Source of the DNA: Emydura subglobosa
Taxonomy: Eukaryota; Chordata; Testudines; Chelidae
DNA: 64,000 nucleotides
Assembly (NCBI GenBank): GCA_007922225.1
Contig: ML679974.1
Location: forward strand, 3,957,105-4,021,104
Direction of reading: 5' to 3'
The position numbers and the translations under genes were made by a program. Position 1 is the first letter of the stretch, and each line of letters begins with the position of its first letter. This document shows positions 35,610 to 45,965 of the stretch, piece after piece. The notes below the pieces were generated by a model. It had not been told where the DNA came from. It worked only from the letters and a program-made list of their open reading frames with translations, and ran no database searches.

Positions 35610-35825
35610 ATTACTTTCCACTTATCACTTTAAAGTAATAATTACCTAGGTTTAACAAACCTCCATGAAGCAGGCATTCTTCTCTATAGTTTAAAGATTA
35701 GTGCCCTGAAGAATAGGGAGGTCACCTGGCTTGTCTGTCACGCAGTGAGTACATAGTAGAGCTGAGAAGAGACTCCCTGACTCTCAGTTTTCTGCTCTAA
35801 CCCCAACATGCTGTCTGTCATTACA
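35610..35825 (+). repeat. MIR SINE copy
   Basis: CCTCCATGAAGCAGGCATTC, AGGGAGGTCACCTGGCTTGT, CACGCAGTGAGTACATAGTA and CTGCTCTAACCCCAACATGC follow the MIR 3' order in the plus orientation. Confidence 0.6.
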
Positions 35826-35902
35826 AATTAAGACAAAACAAAAAAATGAGGAGGATGGGTGACTAAACACCTTGCATTCCCAGACAACCTATCTGAATCA
35901 CT

Positions 35903-36997
35903 GGCTATGTCTACACTGAGCACTAATTCGAATTAGCTTAATTCGAATTACAGAAAGCGATTTATAGAAAGTGCTGCAGACTGTCCACACTTCAGTGTTT
36001 GTGCTGGTTTCTTGCGTCCACACTGGCCAGCCTTAATTCGAATTAGAAAGCAGTGTAATGTGGGAAGCTATCCCACAGTTCAACTAAACATAGAGGCTGT
36101 TGTGACGAATGTCATCACCCCAGGATGCAGCGCTGCTTCCCCCACCCTCTTCCCCCACCCCCAAACAAACAGGAAAAGGATTTTCATGCTGTTTTTTTAC
36201 TCCCCCGATCGCCATTGCTGTAGGCACATGGAGCCAGCTGAACTATGCTCTCATTTTGACTGTGACAAATACATCACAGCTTATCCTGGATTACTTTAGA
36301 ACTATATGCCGTTTGCCTTTTATGCTCCCCCCACCACCACCTGTATATTGCTTGCCTTTGATTTTGATTCTACAGGTGTCTGTAGAATGTAAGATAAATA
36401 ACAACAGCGTCAGTTAGTATATTAATACAGTGATACAAATGTTTCCATTTCACTGATGGAAAGCATGATATAATGTATCCATATGTAGCATTGTGAATAA
36501 ACTCTTAAGAAAGTATCAATTTCCATGATTGGCCACTGAAACAATGTAGCAAAGAATTTCCTCTCACTGCTGGCATTTAAAATGCATTCACCACGCGGGG
36601 AGGGAGGTGGGGGGGGTGAAATCTTTCAAACCCTTAAAGAGACAAACTGCAAAGGGCTTGTTGTGTGTGTGTGTGGGGGGGGGGGTGAGCGCAGCTTTGA
36701 TTTAAAAACCATTCACCGCAGGAAATGAAGATTTAAATCTTCCCGGGGCTGCTTTGCGGGAGGGTACTGAAATGGGGCATCATGGGATACAGTCTGGAGG
36801 CCAATTAATTCGAATTAAGTCCTATTGCGTCCACACTCACACTAATGCGAATTAACTGATGTGCTTCAGGCGCTAATCCACTTGCAGAGGTGGTTTTATT
36901 AATTCAATTTTAAAGGCTCCTTAATTCGAATTAACAATGTGCAACTGTAGACGCGGGAGTAATTAATTCAAATTAAGCCACCAGTGTAGACCAGGCC
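35903..36997. mobile_element. 1.1-kb non-autonomous DNA element rich in AATTCGAATT
   Basis: The left end GGCTATGTCTACACTGAGCA and right end CCAGTGTAGACCAGGCC form terminal inverted repeats of the same group as the shorter MITEs. The palindrome TTAATTCGAATTA and variants occur at both ends and inside (35923-35955, about 36034, 36803-36816, 36918-36930, 36958-36975). The middle 500 bp differ in composition, with a C-rich stretch at 36130-36175, a TGTG/G tract at 36661-36686 and GCATCATGGGA at 36777. No transposase is present. Flanking trinucleotides (ACT, ATA) do not match. Confidence 0.65.
36661..36687. repeat. (TG)n(G)n low-complexity tract
   Basis: TTGTGTGTGTGTGTG runs into eleven G residues, inside the 1.1-kb element. 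Confidence 0.8.
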
Positions 36998-37014
36998 ATA
37001 GTGTAGTTGCACTG

Positions 37015-37215
37015 CAGTAGAGTAGAAAAGGTTCTGGGTTGTAGTCTCATCTCTGACACTGATCTACTGTATCATATAAGACAAACCATTTCTCCTATCT
37101 CTGCCTTAATTTCCCTATCTTTAAAATGATGATAACACTCACCGCCCTTTGTAAAGTGCTTTGAGATCCACAGATTAAAAGTGCTACACAAGAGTTTAGT
37201 AGTATTATCCATTGT
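37015..37215 (-). repeat. MIR SINE copy
   Basis: GGTTGTAGTCTCATCTCTGA, CTTAATTTCCCTATCTTTAA and GTAAAGTGCTTTGAGATCCA run in the reverse-complement order of MIR, immediately after the 1.1-kb element. Confidence 0.6.
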
Positions 37216-39600
37216 TTGAAGCTTCATTTTCTTTTTCATCTGTAGGTTAGGGTTATTCTGTCTATTTTAGAGTTTTTACTGGTGGCACATCACCACAGCT
37301 GTGAACGTAATTATAAATATGGAGCTACTGCTAGATTTCACATGTTTTTGAACAACTTGTTCTTGCCTAGGAATCCTGCAGCTTGAAAATTACCATTCAC
37401 CATCTCTCGCAGATCTCTGAAATTCTCTCATCTGCCTGTTAACTGCATAACTTCTACCATTATCTTTAACACGAATGAATACAGCACCATAACAGTGCAA
37501 TCCAATAAGTATTTTTACTTTTACTTTTCAATATGTGCGTATAAGCTTTAGTGAAAGGCTAATGTGAGGGTTAGTTTCATTGCATTGATTATGGTATCTT
37601 ATCACCAGACAGCGGAGGGGAATAAACAGAGAAAACCTTTAGTACATACAGTAGTAATAATAAATTAGAGCAGTGACTTTTCATTTTCAGACCACTTTAT
37701 GTAAAATGGGTATGGGCATCTATAGCTCTAAACCATTGAGTCAGTCAGAACTACCTTTGAAAAACAGACAACTATGATCAGTCTTACATTAATAACATTA
37801 CCTACAATACATATTTATATATTACTTTTGAAATATGAAGGCATTTAAGATGTATTTTTACACTATATATATGAAGAAAGAGCTTGTCTCGTTAAAAAAA
37901 ATAACTACACAAACAAGTCGTGCTCGTTTCACATATTTTGAACATGTCATCTGGGTTGCAGATTCTGCACATGATTTTTTCTCAAGGAAATGTGATGTAA
38001 ATGAGGAGTCAAGATAACAGGACAACATAAAAGGATAGGGCTTTCGATTGGACTATTGCACAGGCCAACTGCCCTCACTCTTACTATATATTCCCAGATA
38101 CACTATTTAAATGTTTCTTTCTTCATTTTCATCCCATCACAACTAGCTAAAATCTTTTGAATCACTGTAAGTACTCCTATATTCTCAATGATACACTATT
38201 CAGATTTACAAAAATGTATACACAATTATTATGCTTCTCTTAGAGCCACAATATATTGAAGAGTGGCAATTGTGCATGGAAGGGATTAAGAACTCCATGA
38301 AATCTTCTTGCAGAGTTTCCTTCAAGTTTTTGCCTTCATGTGGGAAAAGTTCTGGTTTCAAGTCTCAGTGTACCGGTAATAACTGGTATCGCTATAGTAG
38401 CTTTTATTAATCAATAACCCCTTATGGGGTGAAATATTGGTTCCAGTGAAGTCAATGGGAGTTTTGTCATTGACTTCAGTGAGGCCATGATTTCAGCCAT
38501 AGTCTTTAGTACTTGGCAAGGAAGGGGCTCTAAGGCTCATGGTATTTGGAGCTAATGAACTTCCTAAGATGCCCTTCAGGACCTCTACAGGAAAGAAGGG
38601 AATGCACCCCCTCATAAACTTCCTGCTCTTTCCTCCTGCCCAACTCCATCAAAACTACTTCACGCTGCAGGAGCAGGCTTATTTCCTACAGATCTGAAAA
38701 GTACACAGGAGTGGGGGAGAGCCTTCTGAAGAAGGTATTTTACTCATCAGTTAGATTAATCCTATTCATTTCAGTTGTCTCCAAACTCCCTGTTATTAAT
38801 CTAGTGTGACAGCCACCATCTTGGCTAACACTCCAGGAACTGAACTAGGCACTTCCAAAGCTAAAAGCAGGAACTACTACAGTTTGAGCTAAAGCATTCT
38901 AGATAGGGTTGCACAGACTATATCCCCTGCAGACTAGCACAGAGGGGGAGCTGTAAGGTACACTCACCAGTGCATTGCACTAGGATCTGGCAAAAAAGCA
39001 TTAGAAGAATTTTCCAGGTGTAGTGACCACTACTTATTTTGATATGTTAAGGCACAAACTGTGTTTCTAATTAAATTAGAAATATGCAGTCATTTTCCAC
39101 GCTTCCTTAGTATTTGGTTAACATATTATGGCCTGTCTCTGCAAGGAAATAAGCTGGAAGTTGACGTTTTTGTTTTAATGAAAGCTAAGAACTCCTGCAA
39201 TCATTTGACATTCATATTGAGCGATCCAATTTGGCTTTTCCAGTTTGATTATGATCAAGTAATCTTTGGTGCAGTTCACTAGATTTTATCTAGAGGAGTC
39301 CTCTAAACTAGGTTCTCTCTCACCTCTTATTTCATTTTACCCCTTTTTAATGGCTATAAACTAGCAAAAAAAAGTTAGAAGACCATGAACTCTAGTGAGC
39401 CCCTACAATTTTACAGTGTCATTGGCCATGAATCCTTTGTCCAATTCACATCAACTTCTTTGGAAAAATTCTACCTTGGCCCCAGACCTAACCTACCAGT
39501 TTTGAAGACCATATGTTTAAATGTTTGTTTCTTTGGAAAAAGTGGGAAGACCATCAGAAATAAATTAAACTGGTTGGATCCTTAAATACAGAAGAACTAC
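37216..39600. other. AT-rich sequence with one short-repeat fragment
   Basis: TTCCAGTGAAGTCAATGGGA and TTGACTTCAGTGAGGCC at 38440-38495 form a palindromic short-repeat fragment. Otherwise nothing was identified, and frames are at most 73 codons. Confidence 0.4.
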
Positions 39601-39609
39601 TGCTATTCT

Positions 39610-39990
39610 ATAGTAGTATTAAGCATTGTAGGATCTCAAAGTACTTTCCAGCACTAATTAACGCTTTTAGCAATCCTATGAGATAAATATCATACCATTA
39701 TTCCCATTATATAGATGGGTCAACTGTAGCGCCAGAGCAATTAAGGTTAATACACTTTCATGATTACGCAACTGAATTAGTGACCTAATTTACATGGTGC
39801 TATGCATTATGGCTCCCACAAACTTTGGCATATGTGACTTGACCACGTTTGTGGAGCTAGTCAGTGGTAGAGTCAAGAATAGAACTGGAGTCCTGACTTC
39901 AAGGGCCTGGTTCTCATCTTACTTAGACTGGTGTAAGTCAAGAGTAATTCCACTGAAGTCAGTGTAAAACTGGTGTGAGAGGAATCAGGC
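39610..39990 (+). repeat. MIR SINE with an adjoining short-repeat fragment
   Basis: TAGGATCTCAAAGTACTTTC, CAATCCTATGAGATAAATAT, TAGATGGGTCAACTGTAGCG and GCTAGTCAGTGGTAGAGTCA are in MIR order on the plus strand. GTGTAAGTCAAGAGTAATTC and CCACTGAAGTCAGTGTAAAA (39931-39972) belong to the short repeat class seen at 1632. About 80 bp in the middle of the MIR (39780-39850) do not fit it and may be a small insertion. Confidence 0.55.
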
Positions 39991-41632
39991 TATAGGTCAC
40001 CTGCTCTAATGAATAGAGAGTACTCCTTTTCAACATAAATATATCCCAACCCAATATCAATTAATGGCCAGCATGATCTGCAGTGTCTGTATGTGTGTAT
40101 GGTGCCTTTTCCAAAGTTTGGGACAGTCAAATTATGGTGATTTGTCCCATTCCTACTAAAATACATTTACTTCTGGAACTACATAAACTATCAAGTGAGG
40201 TCATGTTTCTTCCTAAAACAACACATTCAGTTCAGGTTTAAGTGATCTCAATTAATATTGCAAAGTGCTTTGAAGAAGAAAGGTGCTGTATCATTTCTAA
40301 AATACTATTTTAGAAGATCTACAGTGAAAGTAAATGAGAGGGAGGAGGATAGATTCTAAATGAAAGAGGAAAAGTTATCACTCTCTCCAAAACTAAAGAA
40401 TGCATAAATTGAAAATATTTAAATTAACTTTTTGAAATGTATTTGAAAGAACATACTTAAAAGCCAACAGTATCTGATAAATTGGATGCAGCTGACATTA
40501 CCTTTTTAGATTTATAAAGGCGTTTGAAAACTCAAGCTTTAGGGGATCAGAAGGGAAAAACAAAGTGAATAAAAAAGGATGGTCAGTAATAAAACACAAG
40601 GACTTTACAGAATTATTGAAGGCAATCACATATGATTCCATTTTGGAAGCACTCCACATTTTTTTAAATAAGATTACGGTCATTCCTAATTGTTTCTAGA
40701 ATAGAGACTTGTGGTGTTTATTTGCTGGGTGCCTTCTTTTCTGACTGATTAGCTTTATGAAGATTAGCTACCAGTAATTTCTGAAATACCTAATGTAAGG
40801 TAATTAGCTCACAGCGTGTTTCAGTTTGTGCTGCCCATGAGAGGAGTTTACTGAGTCTCTGCTGAGAGGAGGATTATAGGAGCTATCACAAACAAGGAAG
40901 CAGTAAGTTAGAAGAAAGTTAATTTTTCATCCCAAAGTGGAACTATATTGGCTTAAAATATTTGGTAAACTAGTGAGAGAAGCTCATTATGTCTGGGCCT
41001 GTAGTAAAATACATTTAAAAGAGCAATATAGAGAGTTATAATTTGTTTCTATTTTTGTTCTGCTAATGAAAAGTTTGTGGTGTGTCAAGTTTCAGAAAGT
41101 TTTTGAATTACTGCACTTGGACTCAGTACTAATGTATCTTTGTCATACAGAACATCTACTCTGAGTTGCTTTCTACACTAGACTAACCACATCCCAATCC
41201 AGCAAATACTTACATGTATGCTTAATTTCTCATAATGGGTACACTTACATGTATGAAGCATGCACATTAGTGTCTGTGGAAATAAGTTCTTGAAGTCCTG
41301 TAACAGAATACATGAAGCATCATATTAAACCTGGTTTAGATCATATGGGATGGTGATCTGATTTAGCTGCTTCATATTCCTTGTCATTAGGGTTAAAAGA
41401 CTTATATAGCATATTTCACTACTTTTTAGAGAAAACCCTTTCTATATATTTCATCTGTTTTATTATGAGCACAAAATTTTTGCATCTACTTACATGAAAA
41501 CCCCTTACCACAGTACATGTCAACATATAGTGACTCAGTTAATGGGGGGGTAGGAATATATGACAGGTAAAATTTGTTAATGGAAAAGTTAATGAAACTC
41601 AAAATAAATTACCCGATAGGATTAGGAAGAAT
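39991..41632. other. AT-rich sequence with one palindromic short repeat
   Basis: 41190-41300 contains CAATCCAGCAAATACTTACA and TTACATGTATGAAGCATGCA, a diverged palindromic reptile repeat. A minus-strand segment at 40506-40540 is bounded by a good acceptor and donor but is only 34 nt. No gene was recognised. Confidence 0.4.
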
Positions 41633-41927
41633 TGAGGCTATGTTCAGACTGACTGCGACAAAATCGCCACCGCCAGATCGATCTTTCTTGATCGATTGAG
41701 CGATCAGTGAGACCTGCTCAATCGATCAGGAAGTCGACTGAGTAAGTCCTCCACCTCAAGTAGCGTAGCGCTGAGCCGACAGGAACGTTGCTCTTGTCAG
41801 CCCAGCGCAGTGAGAACAGCGCGCACAAGGGAAGCAGAGCAGTCGACATCAGTTACTTACTCTGCGTAGTTTGCATAACTCCCGTCGACTGCCACCAAAT
41901 CGCACGGTAAATGTGAACCAGCCCTGA
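41633..41927. mobile_element. 289-bp CpG-rich MITE with perfect TGA duplication
   Basis: The element 41636-41924 starts GGCTATGTTCAGACTGACTG. The complement of its end reads GGGCTGGTTCACATTTACCG, and TGA flanks it exactly on both sides. A second inverted pair lies just inside (GCGACAAAATCGCCACC against GGTGGCAGTCGACGG on the opposite arm). It is unusually rich in CpG and in 4-8 bp palindromes (GATCGATC, TCGATTGAGCGATCA, GTCGAC), which suggests a fairly young copy in AT-rich surroundings. It has no ORF. The family is not known to me. Confidence 0.72.
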
Positions 41928-43695
41928 AACAACATTTTAAAAATATGATTAATAAAAGACAATCAACATATTTGAATATAAGGTATGGAGTAAAATATAA
42001 GGTGTGAAATAAAATGGAGACTGTTAAAACTTACTTCTCCATAGAAAGATGCTATGTAATTTAAACCTAATTTATAAAGGATTTAGACAAGAATATTTTG
42101 ATTGCTTTAGGCTATAACCAGTTGCAAGGCTTCAGGGCTGCTATAAATAAAGTTTGTTAAAGTTATTGAATGGAAAGATAAAACAAATAGAGAGTTTAAT
42201 CTAGGGAGAAAGTGTTTAAACATTATAATTATTGAGTCCAGTTTTTAATATTGTATTAATTTTAATGACCTCATTTATCAAAAGACTTATGAAGAGGATG
42301 ACTAACCTAAATGAAGACAGTTAAATGTATTCTGCCTAAAACAACAAAGGATTTCAGGGATTCATGGCTCATGTTTATAACCTGAAACACGAAGTAATCT
42401 GACTCATAATTCTCTGCTCTGTAACATTAAAAATCAGGGGAGATGCTAAAAATGTCAAGCAATGCTAGGAAAAGCAGAAGAATTAATAAAACTTGAGTTT
42501 AACTCTTTTAAGGAGTTTTAAAGATGGATCAGTGGCACTCTAAATCAAAATTTGACCTGTTTTGATTTCTTTTCTCCCATTTTAATATAGGATATCACTA
42601 GATAAAACAGAAAACCTTTTAAAATGAAAATCAGAAACTCCACAGAAAAGAGAAAGTACAGAAAATTATGAGAAGAATATTAATAGTTTTCATATGGAGC
42701 AAAAGAAGAATGGCCATTGCCAATTAGACAACTGCAGTGTGAAATGAAGAGAATTTTGCATCACAATAAAGGTCAATTTAGCTATTAAACTTTTTTTTGT
42801 TAATAATGTTCCTTTAATTTTAGGCACATTTTTCATATAAATCCTATTTCTCCTTTGCTTGCATTGATGGACATTGGAAAAACATCTGATGAAATGGACT
42901 GAGAGATTCTGTTTCAAATCTTACATGTGTTTAATATGGGCATGGAATTTTTCTGTTGATTTAACAGTTTATAGCCTAACCCTACAACATCAGGTATAAC
43001 AGGGTGTATTGGGATTGGTTCACTTTGTCTAAGGAAACAAGAAACATTGTCCTCTGTCCCATTTGCTATTAGGTTTAATTCTGGAGCCATTTGCAAAAGA
43101 AATGTGAATTGTTTAAAGAAATGGAAAAGAAACGTATTTTATTTTGATGATTCTATGCCTCTGATGATATCTTGCTGTACTTAACACATTCTTAACTGAT
43201 AAAAGCTTTGGTGGCGGGGTGGGGGTGTATTTTTTTGGTACAGCATTTTTTCCAGATTTAACATTAATTTTAATAAATATAAATTATTTGATGTGGCCAG
43301 TCTATAGTCTGATCATATTTGTAACTGATAATTTCAATGAATAAGTGAATATGGTAGGCACCAGAGAAGCAACCCACAGGTTTGGGATTCAAGGCAAAAG
43401 TCAAGTTGAAAACAAAGTCCACTAAATTAAAGCAATTTAACTGCTTGGCTTCCTGCAACCAGAGCCTTCCTATTATCTTAGGATGGGTCTGTTCCCTGAA
43501 GAGACCTTTTCCTCAACAGACTCAGAGCTCTCCAGAATTTATATCCTTTTATAGTAATTTACTCCAACCATACTTCCAATCATGAGCTGGATTGATCAAC
43601 AATCCTTAAATGAGGGCACAGACAACTATGGTAGATTTTCTGCTCAGGAAACATACCCTCTTCTGAAAATCAGTGTACAAGGTCTAAATACAACA
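41928..43695. other. AT-rich sequence, nothing identified
   Basis: No gene or repeat family was recognised. Frames are at most 75 codons. Confidence 0.4.
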
Positions 43696-43930
43696 TCATA
43701 AGAATATTAATACTTGGGTACTTTACAAATATTATCAGCATCCTTGTGCATCAGGTAAGTATTGTCACTTCCATTTTACAGGCTGAGAAACTGAGGCAGA
43801 AAGGTTAAGTGACTTGGCTGAAGCCATGGAGGAAGTCAGTATCAAACCAGAACATAGAATTGAGGAGATAAATCATAAGCCTATTGAAGTCAGTAGCAAA
43901 ATTCCCATTGACTTTAATATGACTAGGATT
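43696..43930 (+). repeat. MIR SINE copy plus short-repeat fragment
   Basis: ATTTTACAGGCTGAGAAACT, GAGGCAGAAAGGTTAAGTGA and CTTGGCTGAAGCCATGGAGG are classic MIR core. GAAGTCAGTAGCAAAATTCC and CATTGACTTTAATATGACTA (43885-43930) form the common short repeat. The consensus-like donor CAG|GTAAGTAT at 43752 is part of the MIR. Confidence 0.7.
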
Positions 43931-44379
43931 TCACCCCAAGAAATCCCAGCTCTGATTCTTCTGTAACACTAAATCTTTCTCTATCTACTACATTGCAGTG
44001 TTAATAAAAATAAATAAACCAAGTTGTCTATTTTTTTAGTGTCTTTTTACACTAAGAGTTGATTGTGATGGTGCCTCAACAGTGAGAATGAAAACAACGT
44101 CCCAACAAATGAAATTCATCATAGTGCCACAGTCTCAGACTGTGATCAATATAGCACATATACCAACATTTATTTAGCGATTGTTTGTGGGGTTTTTTAA
44201 TTTAATTTAATGTGAAGCAAATGGAGAGTGCATCTATGTCCCTTTTTTATTTGGGTGTACAGGGAATATTAAACAATGAGAAGGCTGTAAAAAAAGGCAA
44301 TTTCACTGAGCTTCCTTTTGCTCTCTCATATTATGAGGGAGAGTATAGTCAGTTTTCACTAACTCTTTCTAACTTTGAA

Positions 44380-44600
44380 CACCTCCATCAAGTTCCCTGT
44401 CTTTTTTCATTCACAATCTTCTAAACTTGACAGTCTCTCATGTCAAATGTTAACACTGTCACTTTACTAGCCATTCTGTAGATCTTCTTGACATCTTTCT
44501 TGTGCTGAGGCCACCAGAATTGAACATGGTGCTCCAGCTAATTGTTTCAGGGTGGTATATAAACACATATTCTATATTGTTTTCTATCATCTCACAACAA
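44380..44600 (-). mobile_element. CR1 LINE fragment
   Basis: On the plus strand TTCTTGACATCTTTCTTGTG, GAGGCCACCAGAATTGAACA and TGGTGCTCCAGCTAATTGTT match the complement of CR1 ORF2 C-terminal to 3'-UTR sequence (usual form 'ttgtggtgcccagaactgg..cacagtactccagctgagg'). Confidence 0.6.
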
Positions 44601-45284
44601 AAATGAAAGAACAGCAAGTAGAGGGGCAATTTGATTAAGGGGTTATGCTGCCCCCCACTCACCCCTGGGCTTTTTTGAAGACTTAGTGCAATCTACAGCA
44701 CAGATGAAAAGGCAAACAGTGTGGTGTTGGTTTTATTTTTAAATTATTGCACTGGATCGTGAAATTAAGCTCAGCAGGAAAGAAAGATCCTGTAAAGATT
44801 TCCAAAGATATTGCATGCTCTGGTTAATTGTGCCAGCCTGGAGTGGCTGATTAGCATAATTAATTTAAACCTCTGATTACCCAAAGGAGGGAGATGTTCC
44901 TGGATGCACAGGTGAAATATAGTGGATGACTCTCTGAGAGGCAAATATACCACAGTTAATAGTGAAGAATTCAAAGGTTTGTTTTTGATTTTTTGAAAAA
45001 GGTATAGGAGGGGAGTTGAGACAGTGTACAGAGAGCCAGTTCAAGCCCAGTAGACAGTAAGATAGAGGATTGCTCAGTGATAGAGTCTGGGCTGTAGGAG
45101 GAATGACACTAATAAGACAAAGGAATCAAGTCTAAGGTCCAAGAACCCTGCTATACATCTGTATGTCAAAGCCACCACCAGAGACCATGGAGAGTGAGCT
45201 CAGAGGAAGTCGAACAAATAAAATGTTTATAAGATTTGTCTATGAAAATATTTTTTAGTACTATGACTAATCATTTGTATTATA

Positions 45285-45750
45285 GTAGCACTACATTCAC
45301 AGATACCAAGGAAAGAAGGGACAATGTGATCTAGTCTGACCCTCTATATAACACTGGTCATAGAACTTCCCAAAATAATTCCTAGAGCTTATCTTTTAGA
45401 AAAACAGCCAATCTTGTTTTAAAAATTGTCAGTGATGGAGAATCCACCATGATGTTTGATAAATTGTTCCAATGGTTAACTGCTCCCACCATTATTTCCA
45501 GTCTGAATTTGTTTAGTTTCAACTTCCAGCCATTGGATCATGTTATACCTTTTTTCTGCTAGATTGAAGAGCCCATTATTAAATGTTTGTTCCCCACATA
45601 GATATAGACTGTAATCAAGTCACTCCTTTACCTTCTGTGTGTTAGACTTAAAGATCTCAATCTATTTAAGTTTATCACTATAAGACATTTTCTAATCCTT
45701 TAATCATTCTCATCACTCTTCTCTGAACCCACTCCAATTTATCAACTTAA
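45285..45750 (-). mobile_element. CR1 LINE 3'-end fragment
   Basis: The minus-strand element's 3' part lies at low coordinates (GGGACAATGTGATCTAGTCT, GACCCTCTATATAACACTGG). It continues through CCAATGGTTAACTGCTCCCA, AATCAAGTCACTCCTTTACC and CTCATCACTCTTCTCTGAAC to CCACTCCAATTTATCAAC. This is the turtle-type CR1 3' region. It is separate from the fragment at 44.4 kb, which covers a more 5' part yet lies on the 3' side. It abuts a MIR at 45755. Confidence 0.75.
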
Positions 45751-45754
45751 TGGC

Positions 45755-45965
45755 CTAAGCCAAGATTGGGCCCTCCTGGTGCTTGGCACTGTGCAAACAC
45801 ATAGTGAGACAGTTCCTGCCTTAAACAACTTTCATTCTAAACAGCCAAGGCAGACAAAGCAAGGAAAGGGAAACAGAGGCCCAGAGAGGTTACATGATGC
45901 ACCCCAGGTCACCAAGTGGTAGATCTTGTAATAGAATCCAGGTTTCCAGAGTCCCAACCCAGTGC
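45755..45965 (+). repeat. MIR/CORE-SINE copy
   Basis: GGGCCCTCCTGGTGCTTGGC, ACTGTGCAAACACATAGTGA, AGGAAAGGGAAACAGAGGCC, CAGAGAGGTTACATGATGCA, CCCCAGGTCACCAAGTGGTA and ATAGAATCCAGGTTTCCAGA are in CORE-SINE order on the plus strand. Confidence 0.75.

Noticed and set aside
35923..36975. Regularly recurring AATTCGAATT considered as a CRISPR-like or operator array
   Set aside because: Spacing is irregular, the sites lie within a DNA element with terminal inverted repeats, and the genome is vertebrate.
43745..43765. Perfect splice donor CAG|GTAAGTAT
   Set aside because: It is part of the MIR SINE consensus ('aggtaagtattgtcacttcc') and so is not evidence of an exon.
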